DNA of 64,000 nucleotides from Limnoperna fortunei (lineage: Eukaryota; Mollusca; Bivalvia; Mytilida; Modiolidae): assembly GCA_944474755.1 (NCBI GenBank), contig OX104123.1:64039898-64103897 (forward strand). The letters are read 5' to 3'. Positions within the stretch are counted from its first letter, which is position 1, and the number at the start of each line of letters is the position of its first letter. A program made the position numbers and the translations under genes. The notes beneath the pieces were generated by a model. That model was not told the DNA's origin. It made no database searches and was given only the letters and a program-made list of their open reading frames with translations. Below are positions 61,101-64,000 of this stretch, in pieces.

Positions 61101-61200
61101 AACTGAAATTTGCCAAGCATATTCCCCAAAAATGGATAAAAAATCATTCTGCCTTACCACCAAGAACTAATACTCGTGGTCGAGTACCGGCTTCCGCCAT
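22030..61200 (-). CDS. NAD(P)-dependent epimerase/dehydratase-like protein, whole gene (11 exons found, incomplete)
   Basis: Coding parts, 5' to 3' on the minus strand: 61200-61158, [missing], 52927-52873, 50433-50342, 47867-47754, 46420-46267, 42307-42255, 39964-39838, 38534-38449, 36004-35891, 34984-34883, 22152-22030. Every listed junction has a GT donor and AG acceptor, and phases agree from 52927 onward. The product has extended-SDR landmarks: N-terminal strand VLVLGG, YVVNLAAETKYG, FSAGQM, VIVRPAIVYGVGD, NTVHVDDVCSAVWHL and a C-terminal NTPLNPFID region. The found exons encode ~353 residues; the family is usually ~380. Substrate is unknown. At the expected YxxxK catalytic position the sequence reads THLAK, so the usual Tyr looks replaced by Thr. 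Exon 61158 ends in phase 1 while 52927 starts in phase 0, so at least one exon (with the GxxGxxG remainder) is not visible. Confidence 0.85.
23129..25263. repeat. ~52-bp satellite array, left block
   Basis: The unit is 'acaattaaaaaccatatttc' + 'acatgcaaaatcactcctga' + 'gacctttgtgat'; about 41 units. Two main monomer classes differ at 'tttcacatgc' versus 'ttacacatat'. Edge units (23129-23260) are degraded. Multi-unit blocks recur, e.g. the 'aaatcagtcctgagacacta' variant near 23360, 23569 and 23674. Confidence 0.93.
25420..27430. repeat. 165-bp tandem repeat inside the Helentron-like element
   Basis: The anchor 'ctataaggag' or its variant recurs at 25426, 25595, 25761, 25925, 26090, 26255, 26420, 26585, 26750, 26915, 27080, 27245 and 27410. 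From 26090 to 27245, units alternate between two types (aactccta / aactcata), giving a 330-bp dimeric period. Confidence 0.92.
27500..28945. repeat. 1.45-kb imperfect palindrome
   Basis: The arms are about 27500-28030 and 28410-28945, with a ~380-bp spacer. Matching pairs include 'gacatgacatgtctcagatt' with 'aatctgagacatgtcatgtc', 'ttgccatggtaac' with 'gttaccatggcaa', and 'ctgactccattttcagaaaa' with 'ttttctgaaaatggagtcag'. Arms differ by small indels. Confidence 0.85.
29361..30472 (-). mobile_element. Helentron-like element with six 146-bp core units
   Basis: It starts 'caagtgtggacacagaaaaa' and has 'gtctcgcctg' near the left end, matched by terminal 'caggcgagac' at the right. The right end folds as a hairpin (gtctcgcctccagcgac/gtcgcaggcgagac). 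The core anchor 'accgtgaaat' (first unit 'accgttaaat') recurs every 146 bp at 29545, 29691, 29837, 29983, 30129 and 30275. It is inserted in the same A5 run of a satellite monomer as its neighbours. Bivalve 'pearl'-type elements have this architecture. Confidence 0.72.
30527..31489 (-). mobile_element. Helentron-like element with five 146-bp core units
   Basis: Near-identical to 29361-30472 in both ends but shorter by one 146-bp unit plus 3 bp in the gccgcc tract. Core anchors lie at 30711, 30857, 31003, 31149 and 31295. Exactly one satellite monomer (30473-30526) separates it from the first copy. Confidence 0.72.
31490..33620. repeat. ~52-bp satellite array, right block
   Basis: About 25 units of the same monomer as 23129-25263, interrupted by the TA element 32494-33293. 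A multi-monomer block starting 'atatttcacatacaaaatca' + 'ctcctt' and running through 'cttagttatacaatt' is shared with 24012-24360 and occurs twice here (31530-31700, 31953-32290). Units decay after 33580. Confidence 0.92.
32494..33293. mobile_element. 800-bp TA-flanked DNA transposon, non-autonomous
   Basis: The left end CCGTAAACCGTTGCGTATAG + TCCGCA matches the reverse complement of the right end at about 21 of 26 positions. TA duplications lie at 32492-32493 and 33294-33295, and the surrounding satellite monomer (attaca|tataaaatc) is restored by removing the insert. A second terminal-type motif ('atttacgtattgtccgcac' at 32519, 'atttacgtataatccgcac' at 33217) occurs inside each end in direct orientation. 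There is no long open frame. The TA target suggests a Tc1/mariner-like or related mobiliser. Confidence 0.82.
34607..34760. mobile_element. Small foldback/MITE relic
   Basis: The arms 34607-34675 and 34690-34760 are imperfect inverted copies ('tttgaaatttccttga' against 'tcaaggaaacttcaaa'; 'caaagcacattttca' against 'tgaaaatgtgcttcg'). No clear target duplication was found. Confidence 0.55.
34883..34984 (-). CDS. Epimerase-like gene, penultimate exon
   Basis: 102 bp: acceptor TTTTTTTCCAG|GAG, donor GAG|GTTAGT. 34 residues ELLYNKHVHLDGSKLKQIGF, then QYSIPELKLEHLKE. Phase 0. The following intron (22153-34882) is 12.7 kb, and the TIR-bounded structure at 22390-34354 makes up about 94% of it. Confidence 0.8.
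35301..35800. repeat. Two degenerate tandem units (~290 bp) in an intron
   Basis: 'actcactaggtacct..ctacaaa' through 'ccaagtttga..tcaatatgtcag' occurs at ~35300-35510 and again at ~35600-35785 with many substitutions. The type is common in bivalve introns. Not coding; exon 35891-36004 follows. Confidence 0.55.
35891..36004 (-). CDS. Epimerase-like gene, exon (VHMSSAVEDIND)
   Basis: 114 bp: acceptor TTTTTTCATAG|GTA, donor CAG|GTAAGT. 38 residues including MSSAVEDINDKHMDPWVDAC and NTPLNPFIDQ. Phase 0 at both ends. Confidence 0.8.
36005..38448 (-). other. Epimerase intron
   Basis: AT-rich, with no exon seen on either strand. It contains the TTAA MITE 37847-38107 and two copies of 'gtaggtggagatgc.gataag' (38138, 38297) of unknown meaning. 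Plus-strand frames at 36195-36943 have no family features. Confidence 0.55.
37847..38107. mobile_element. TTAA-flanked MITE, copy B
   Basis: The termini GGTATCCGACCCATAATT and (inverted) GGTATCCGGACCATAATT are flanked by TTAA at 37843-37846 and 38108-38111. The 261-bp interior is collinear with copy A at 17401-17670. Confidence 0.85.
38449..38534 (-). CDS. Epimerase-like gene, exon (QGRISELVSELF)
   Basis: 86 bp: acceptor TTTTTTTCAG, donor CAG|GTAGGC. It completes a Thr codon and adds QGRISELVSELFDIKCSFVG and SALSNLAQ. Phase and order fit both neighbours. Confidence 0.78.
38977..39244 (-). mobile_element. tRNA-derived SINE, full-length, with 11-bp TSD
   Basis: On the minus strand the head reads 'ctcggtggccgagtgg' (A-box type) and 'ggttcgattctcactg' (B-box type), resembling a Ser/Leu tRNA, then a conserved body and an AT-rich tail. 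CTCAGGCACGT occurs at both flanks (38966-38976 and 39245-39255) as a target-site duplication. It lies in an epimerase intron, in the same orientation as the gene. Confidence 0.85.
39430..39744 (-). mobile_element. tRNA-derived SINE, diverged copy
   Basis: Body 'ttaatgccacttttcagcaa' and 'catccagtttttattgggga', head remnant 'taaccactcggctac'. It has extra sequence in the middle (~39600-39650). No clear duplication. Confidence 0.7.
39838..39964 (-). CDS. Epimerase-like gene, exon with VHVDDVCSAVWHL
   Basis: Acceptor TTTACTCACAG|ATG, donor ACTA|GTAAGT. 42 residues plus one base. NTVHVDDVCSAVWHLCLHG is the conserved substrate-side segment of extended SDRs, followed by GEIYNVVDDGNT. Phase 0 to 1. 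Confidence 0.85.
40289..42063. repeat. 38-39-bp minisatellite, about 46 copies
   Basis: The unit is 'cataagctgtcccagaaaat' + 'actatgtcccccatgcca'. Units vary at the 'aatccgttcc' / 'aagctgtccc' / 'aatgcgttcc' segment. A block starting 'cataatttgttccataaaat' at 41233 is repeated at 41766 (about 533 bp later) with the same run of variants for ~270 bp, so multi-unit segments were duplicated. Several frames stay open by chance (e.g. MWHGGHSIFW on the minus strand). Confidence 0.93.
42255..42307 (-). CDS. Epimerase-like gene, short exon
   Basis: 53 bp: acceptor TATTTTTAG, donor AAG|GTAAAA. It completes a Thr codon and adds PRLLIGAIYKYIRQKMK. The assignment rests on exact phase fit with both neighbours and on the order TPRLLIGAIY-MLWTKDL. 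Confidence 0.75.
42654..42892 (-). mobile_element. tRNA-derived SINE copy
   Basis: Contains 'gaacccccgacctgcggtag', 'gagaatcgaacccgcaacct' and 'ccactctgccaccgaggccc'. Same orientation as the epimerase gene. Slightly shortened in the 5' body. Confidence 0.8.
42893..44152. other. AT-rich intron DNA
   Basis: Part of the intron between exons 42255-42307 and 46267-46420. Nothing recognised before the MULE. Confidence 0.5.
44153..46122 (+). mobile_element. Mutator-like transposon (FLYWCH-MULE), 9-bp TSD
   Basis: CCTTTTGGT is present directly outside both ends (44144-44152; 46123-46131). The termini contain iterated motifs instead of one long TIR: CATTACCGCGACA at 44163, 44194, 44229 and (as CGTTACCGCGACA) 44263, and five inverted counterparts (TGTCGCGGTAATG type) between 46011 and 46112. 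A broken transposase lies inside. The 1970-bp element is inserted in an epimerase intron, 144 bp from the exon at 46267-46420. Confidence 0.85.
44393..45769 (+). pseudogene. MULE transposase with FLYWCH zinc finger, frameshifted
   Basis: ATG at 44393 (MATIEKFVTNRGNPG). Residues ~8-65 form a FLYWCH-type finger (DGFKFRKDKFF, WRCVEKSCKSNC, closing HDHDE). The MULE catalytic domain follows: FGDGTFQYC (first Asp) and NLDFELAVHDAA, then GCQFHLAQAWYRKIQSLGL, the usual CxxH region. The frame stops at 45353-45355. In the next frame it continues FLDPAVVEECFVFDIF and FADYVVNNYIDQ. After a second shift near 45490-45510 it reads GCESFHKEFSTMF (probable catalytic Glu) and SSHPNIFDFLAKIQ to a stop at 45767-45769. 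With two frameshifts the copy is probably inactive. FLYWCH plus MULE domain is a known animal transposase layout. Confidence 0.88.
46267..46420 (-). CDS. Epimerase-like gene, exon with active-site helix and RPAIVYG
   Basis: Acceptor TTTTCTTGTAG|AAA, donor CTGA|GTATGT. 51 residues plus one base: KPCKEDCKCYPWTHLAKHKL followed by MVENHL, and later DYVIVRPAIVYGVGDRNGL. THLAK stands where YxxxK is expected. RPxxVYGxGD is a strong extended-SDR signature. The exon begins 146 bp downstream (in window coordinates) of the MULE at 44153-46122. Confidence 0.85.
46737..47150 (-). pseudogene. Reverse transcriptase relic with YIDD box
   Basis: The minus-strand frame reads FPYIDDVLSLNNAKF (RT catalytic Asp pair) near 47120-47090, then IYPRELEIKD, SASYLDLLLEIDSG, LYDKCDDFNFPFVNFPL and finally SLQKLYGRHHD, followed after a shift by HYGKSISQIRSDIF. 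The stretch between SNIP and the LL..F block is shorter than I remember for this family, so an internal deletion is likely. The family is common in bivalves and amphioxus; Penelope-like is my tentative class. Confidence 0.65.
47492..47730 (-). mobile_element. tRNA-derived SINE with 14-bp TSD
   Basis: The SINE body and head ('ctaggccaccgaggccccc') are flanked by AACAGCTATATTGA at 47478-47491 and 47731-47744. The tail on the minus strand is an A-run of eight. It is inserted 24 bp from the donor side of exon 47754-47867, very close to a splice site. Confidence 0.88.
47754..47867 (-). CDS. Epimerase-like gene, exon with FSAGQM motif
   Basis: Acceptor CATTTCAG|GTA, donor AAG|GTCAGA. 38 residues: VYQDGVFRLSINCAQEAA, then KNVKRYIEFSAGQMNSSDK. 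The conserved Ser/Gly region before the active-site helix is visible. Phase 0 at both ends. Confidence 0.82.
48370..48545 (-). repeat. Diverged dispersed repeat (pair with 59825-59965)
   Basis: The reverse complement ('gcaatttccggcacagagtt' + 'catatctgctc', then 'cttttgctctgaaatggttt' + 'cc') aligns with 59840-59965 on the + strand ('gcaatctccggcaccgagtt' + 'catatccgctc', 'cttttgctttgaactggttt' + 'cc'). Function unknown. Confidence 0.55.
49183..49827. mobile_element. TTAA-type MITE, copy C, interrupted
   Basis: It is collinear with copies A and B ('cccataattgaag', 'tatttccgatgtttgcc', 'gaggtctgctccattga', 'agatacctt') but its ends are worn. TTAA is intact on the left (49179-49182) and mutated on the right. 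It is split by an inserted element at 49344-49701. Confidence 0.75.
49344..49701 (+). mobile_element. Helentron-like element nested in MITE copy C
   Basis: The uninterrupted MITE copies read 'gagcaaaaaaagttagttgctc'; here the A run is followed by 'caagtgccaaagtgccac' and ends '..gggcgtatag' before 'aaattagttactc' resumes. It contains two core units with 'aaataaagggccataa.t.tg' (49403, 49503). The 'caagtg' start and A-run target match the other Helentron-like copies. Confidence 0.65.
50342..50433 (-). CDS. Epimerase-like gene, exon with NLAAETKYG motif
   Basis: Acceptor TTTTTGTAG, donor CCA|GTATGT. It completes a Lys codon and adds 30 residues containing FDYVVNLAAETKYGQTEP, the SDR strand that ends in NLAA (NNAG-like) near the cofactor. 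Ends in phase 0. Confidence 0.82.
50470..50895. repeat. Degenerate ~32-bp tandem repeat
   Basis: Units of 'ggtcagtttcaacccaacaa' + 'aatttcatcgct', about 12 in number, decaying after 50740. It lies only 36 bp from exon 50342-50433, on the acceptor side. The open frame 50466-50651 is its by-product. Confidence 0.85.
51785..51915. other. Short foldback in an intron
   Basis: 'gtgaaatcatcgtaagtg' (51808) faces 'cacttacgatggattttac' (51869). It may be a MITE relic or a chance structure; no duplication seen. Confidence 0.35.
52335..52465. mobile_element. Palindromic MITE relic
   Basis: 'cggtttcataaacatctcaa' at the left pairs imperfectly with 'ttgaaaagttttacgaaactg' at the right, with further pairs 'ttgaggatttcc' / 'ggaaaatctca'. 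The length is about 130 bp. Confidence 0.55.
52511..52817 (-). mobile_element. tRNA-derived SINE copy
   Basis: Body 'ggtgtccagtttttattggg', 'tcaattaagattggagttga' and head 'taaccactcggccaccgagg'. The tail side is partly duplicated ('ccggagaaaaccc' at 52570 and 52655). It ends 56 bp from exon 52873-52927. Confidence 0.8.
52873..52927 (-). CDS. Epimerase-like gene, exon (EMFSRPEVEFKHSNLINP)
   Basis: Acceptor TTTTCCAG|GAG, donor CCAA|GTATGT. It encodes EMFSRPEVEFKHSNLINP plus one base (55 bp). 'VEFKHSNLIN' fits the segment after beta-2 in extended SDRs. Starts in phase 0, ends in phase 1. Confidence 0.78.
53365..55164. repeat. 167-bp satellite with five-unit higher-order period
   Basis: The anchor 'caggaagtag' recurs at 53367, 53534, 53701, 53868, 54035, 54202, 54369, 54536, 54703, 54870 and 55036. 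Unit variants repeat every five units (835 bp): for example 'tgtggtttctgagaaaagct' + 'tgaagg' follows 54035 and again 54870. The array runs into the N gap, so its true length is unknown. The 5' flank (53325-53364) is 'gtccatgggacacggatgcc' + 'cctgc'. Confidence 0.93.
55165..55364. other. Assembly gap (200 N)
   Basis: Exactly 200 N bases, a usual placeholder for unknown length. It lies between two different tandem arrays and within the epimerase interval that lacks an exon. Confidence 0.99.
55365..55803. repeat. 21-bp minisatellite, about 21 copies
   Basis: The unit is 'ggtacaagaccagtctatca' + 't' (21 bp), with aaaacc/agaccagt and catagt variants. 21 = 3 x 7, so frames read as seven-residue repeats on both strands (YHDRLVL, MIDWFCT, SIMVQNQ). 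It begins at the N gap. Confidence 0.93.
55804..58432. other. AT-rich intron DNA, no exon found
   Basis: Searched for the missing Rossmann exon (GxxGxxG) on the minus strand without success. Contains a SINE at 56748-56980 and a G16-type tract at 56283-56297. Confidence 0.5.
56748..56980 (-). mobile_element. tRNA-derived SINE with 14-bp TSD
   Basis: Body 'aacgccactttcagcaattt' and 'gtcaattaagattgg'. The head is degraded ('aactactaaggcc'). TTGCAAAACAATTA flanks both sides (56734-56747; 56981-56994). Confidence 0.85.
58433..58562. repeat. 26-bp tandem repeat, 5 copies
   Basis: Five copies of 'agacatgtacatgatgtatg' + 'aatata' in a row, essentially identical, so probably recent. Confidence 0.95.
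58563..61157. other. AT-rich intron DNA, no exon found
   Basis: No Rossmann-type exon is seen. 59111-59170 ('cagtgaaacttctttaaact' + 'ggccg' and later 'ctggtttacagaggt') looks like one end of a worn pogo/Tigger-type inverted-repeat element. 59410-59455 has two copies of 'cttttacagtataccagccc'. Confidence 0.4.
59825..59965 (+). repeat. Diverged dispersed repeat (pair with 48370-48545)
   Basis: See the partner: the shared core is 'ccggcac.gagttcatatc' + '.gctc' and 'cttttgct.tgaa.tggttt' + 'cc'. Opposite orientation. Confidence 0.55.
61158..61200 (-). CDS. Epimerase-like gene, first coding exon
   Basis: ATG at 61200-61198, then MAEAGTRPRVLVLG plus one base, ending at donor G|GTAAGG. VLVLGG is the first beta strand and first glycines of a Rossmann fold. 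The start is supported by its place just before that strand and by stop-rich DNA upstream. It ends in phase 1. Confidence 0.75.
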
Positions 61201-61525
61201 TTTTAAAAATTGTTAATCATGTGATCAATATTTGCCAAAAGATTTAACCCGCGGTTTGTGCAAAAACAGGAATTTTTTGTTACAAAAATGTATCGGTGCA
61301 TTCTGAAAAAAGAAAAAAAAGATTTTCAGCATTTATTTTCGCGACGATTTGAAATTTTGAAACGTTGTTTTTCCACTGAAAATATTTATTTCCTTTCCAT
61401 TTAATTATTTAGACAATGTTTTTTATATAATAGATTTAGAAATACGTGTATTCTTGGTAGGCCCACCATTTAAAAACTAACTATTCGGGCTATTCCAATA
61501 TGCTTAAAAAATGAGAACTTCAAAG

Positions 61526-62173
61526 TGTTATGAAGCTTAGTATATTTTGGAATTAGAATATTTTTTTGGCTATTAATTTTTGGACATTCAAATATGTAAT
61601 GATATTCATCACCAATTTGACTAGAACTACAGATGTTACACAACTGTTCGGTCTGCCAATATCAAGAGATGTTGTTATTAGGTTATGTGTTGTTTTGTAA
61701 TGAACCTTTAATTATTTGTGCAAGCAGTTTACCTTTATTTAATTGTTTAGGTTAAATTTATGGATACAGGGCAATTGGTCCCAATTCCAATTTGTCCCAA
61801 GTCAATTGGTCCCAACTTGCATTTAAAATGTTTTATTTGTGTTTAAGAGATTATTTAAGGGATTATTTCAACATATTGATGTATATTAATGCTCCTGATT
61901 TAGAATTTATTATAAAATGTGTGCTCTTAGTTAACATGATATGTTATAATAATAACAATAGAAGACAAAACAAGTTTATGTTCTTTATTGAGATTTACAG
62001 CACTATTCTACTATTTTTCATTAATAGCCAAAAAATATTCTAATTCCAAAATATACTACGCTTCATAACAAGTAAGAAAGATAGTTTGTATGTAAGAATG
62101 AATGGGTAGGAATTAGTGCTTCAAATATATGTAAAAAAGTAGTATAGTGCTGTAAATCTCAATAAAGAACATA
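61526..62173. repeat. Two interleaved inverted repeats
   Basis: Pair A: 61526-61577 ('tgttatgaagcttagtatat...ggctattaa') with 62021-62070 (its inverse; about 49 of 52 match). Pair B: 61976-62018 ('atgttctttattgagattta' + 'cagcactat') with 62133-62173 (inverse). The order is A, B, A', B', so they interlock and do not nest. The open frame 61792-62043 is incidental. Confidence 0.8.
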
Positions 62174-62494
62174 CCACCAAATTTATATGTTACTGTTTGG
62201 GATTTCAAGATTACAAGATTAATCAAACTCAGCCGCCTAAGAGCAAAATATGCATCATACACCATAGCTGTCTTCTGTGGTGAAAACGTTATATTTTTAG
62301 TAGTCTTAACTTTATATTCAGTACTTCTTTCTTCATACTAAGGGGATTTTACATTATGTTTAGTAGATATTTTATTATGTTCAGTAGACACACCATTATG
62401 TTCAATAGATATTTCATTATGCAAATTGGTCCCAATTAACCAATTCGTCCCAAGTCTTTGACAATTAGTCCCACTTTTGGACAATTAGTCCCAA
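61771..62494. repeat. Flanking 'attggtcccaa' direct-repeat clusters
   Basis: 'aattggtcccaa' or its variants occur three times at 61771-61815 and five times at 62421-62494, all in the same orientation, on either side of part of the inverted-repeat cluster. They may be ends of a mobile element; no duplication was identified. Confidence 0.45.
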
Positions 62495-62822
62495 CACTTT
62501 TTAAAAAGTATATTTTAGAACAATTTTTGGTTTTGGTTAGCAGGGAATAATAAGTTATTGAAGTTTAAGAAGCTCACAATACAAAACAAGTTATATTTTT
62601 TTCAAATTTATGAATTTAATATATACATTTATAACTGAAAGCAATGACAAACATCATTGAAAATATTTGAGTATTGTGCATTCTTTTTAAAATATAAAAC
62701 TTTTATATTATAATAATTTTGTCTTATTGTTTTCATTACCAGCTTAGACATATATAATTATAAACATTTTGAAAACACAAGGTTTTCGTTTTAATTAAAA
62801 ATTCAAGGAATGTAAATGATTG

Positions 62823-62960
62823 GAAACTGGACGTTGGCCTAATATTCCAAGTGACAACAGAATATGTCACAAATGTAATATCGGAGCAATTGGAGATGAA
62901 TTTCATTGCCTCTTCATTTGTAATAATAATTGTAATGAGAATCCGGACCTTTTTATTTGA
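62823..62960 (+). pseudogene. LINE ORF2 C-terminal fragment
   Basis: Reads ETGRWPNIPSDNRICHKCNI and GAIGDEFHCLFICNNN, then a stop. The CxxC...HxxxxC pattern after R(W)..IP..(D/N)RIC is the C-terminal zinc-knuckle region of many mollusc LINE polyproteins. Upstream parts of the element are missing. Confidence 0.65.
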
Positions 62961-63679
62961 TTTAGTATAAGTAGCTTAGGCTCAAACTCTTCTTTAAAAG
63001 GGAGATACAATGTACCTCTGGATGAATGAGCAAGATAAGATCTCCTTAAAATCTGCCTTACATGTATCTTTAACCACTCGTTACTCACTTGTATATTACC
63101 AGTAAACAGAAAGCTTATCACAATATAATCTTAAATGGATTAAATATATTGCAACCACTTACAATCATTTTCTTCATTCATATAATGTTTATATAAGAGA
63201 AAGTACGTTTATGAAGATACATTTATGAAATAATTCTATTCCAAAAAGTAACCATACAACATTTAATGCCAATATTCAATCGGTAGCGACCTAATTCCCC
63301 CAAAACACATGGGTGGACTCTTAGTATTCTCTTGATAAACTGGAGATGAACTTTGTGAATACAATCATTTTTTCGAACCTTGTGACTTCAGAGGAAAGCA
63401 ATACGGGTATCACCAGAGTATCAAACATTGTCAATAGGCAATCTCACGTTTCATATCATAATAGAGTACATATAAAGTTTTTTGTGCTTGCGCAAATAGT
63501 TTTTTCTTTGCGTTTACAAAACTGTTGTTGAAATTGAAAATAATTCATATAAATAATTATATGAATCACAAAAGTCTAAAACATTATTGTTAAATGTTAA
63601 CTTAATACAACATCCTTTTTAAAAATAAAAACCTTTGTTTCTTCAACAATAACTTGAAGTTTCCAAGTATTACAATATT
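62961..63679. other. AT-rich DNA between LINE fragments
   Basis: No supported gene. Frames at 62903-63121 (minus) and 63346-63531 (plus) show no motif. Could be eroded LINE sequence. Confidence 0.4.
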
Positions 63680-63990
63680 CCTTAAAAATATCTATTTTTC
63701 GTTGCATTCTCTGTTATTAAAACTGTGTTGTCAGCATAATGTAAAAGAAAATTTTCCAAGTAAATATCAATTTGCTCTTCAGAAGCATTTCCAAACATAC
63801 TTAAATATTCCACACCATATAGGTCTAAGTGTTGTTTCATATCATTAATAAACAAAAAGAATAAAATAGGAGACAAGTTCTCACCTTGTCTTACTATAAC
63901 TAAATAAACCACATTTAAATGTTTCCTGACAAAAAACAAAATAAAGAGCAAACAAACAAATAACGACAAAATAAAGTCTATGAGTCTCAT
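63680..63990 (-). pseudogene. LINE reverse transcriptase fragment
   Basis: On the minus strand: VRQGENLSPILFFLFINDM, then LYGVEYLSMF and the catalytic box YADNTVLI. Typical LINE RT has GVRQGENLSPLLF and YADDTVL; the second Asp is Asn here. The fragment runs from the right edge region and is in the opposite direction to 62823-62960, so it belongs to another copy or an inverted one. Confidence 0.7.
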
Positions 63991-64000
63991 ATCCTCGGTT

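Overview
The window looks like a bivalve mollusc nuclear scaffold, possibly mytilid or unionid. It is AT-rich, it has short exons separated by multi-kilobase introns with GT/AG borders, it carries many tandem arrays, and its repeats resemble types I know from bivalves: tRNA-headed SINEs, Helentron-like elements with tandem cores, and tracts such as 'agggcaataactcctata'. A 200-N scaffold gap at 55165-55364 marks it as a draft assembly. The exact species cannot be read from the sequence.

Only two host genes are supported. (1) On the + strand, positions 2-5028 hold the 3' end of a gene for a long, polar, serine-rich protein that ends in one filamin-type (ABP280) repeat. The repeat is split by a phase-0 intron (2294-4815). 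(2) On the - strand, positions 61200 down to 22030 hold a 39-kb gene for an NAD(P)-dependent epimerase/dehydratase-like protein (extended SDR fold). Eleven coding exons were found by joining open segments whose splice sites, phases and protein order all fit. At least one exon, carrying the rest of the Rossmann glycine motif, is missing between 52928 and 61157, and the assembly gap lies in that interval.

The rest is mostly mobile and repetitive DNA. 5.9-21.7 kb: three long minisatellites (31, 32 and 39 bp) and an irregular 22/29-bp one, a degenerate CR1-like LINE, two copies of a Helentron-like repeat, two TTAA-flanked MITEs, a 320-bp Mutator-like MITE with a 9-bp target duplication, and a TA-flanked inverted-repeat element. 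22.4-34.4 kb: the last intron of the epimerase gene is almost filled by a 12-kb structure bounded by 26-bp terminal inverted repeats (25/26 identical) and TA duplications. It contains a ~52-bp satellite array into which three Helentron-like elements and one 800-bp TA-flanked element have inserted. 35-53 kb: epimerase exons alternate with SINEs, a 38-bp minisatellite, a decayed FLYWCH-type Mutator-like transposon with 9-bp TSDs, a YIDD-type reverse transcriptase relic and nested MITEs. 53.4-55.8 kb: a 167-bp satellite with a five-unit higher-order repeat, the gap, and a 21-bp minisatellite. 55.8-64 kb: AT-rich intron and upstream DNA, an interleaved inverted-repeat cluster and two LINE fragments at the right edge.

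The most unusual item is the 12-kb TIR-bounded satellite-carrying structure. It looks like a non-autonomous DNA transposon whose internal tandem repeat expanded and then served as a landing site for Helentron-like elements at one fixed position of the monomer. No CRISPR array, canonical tRNA/rRNA gene or bacterial-type operon was seen.
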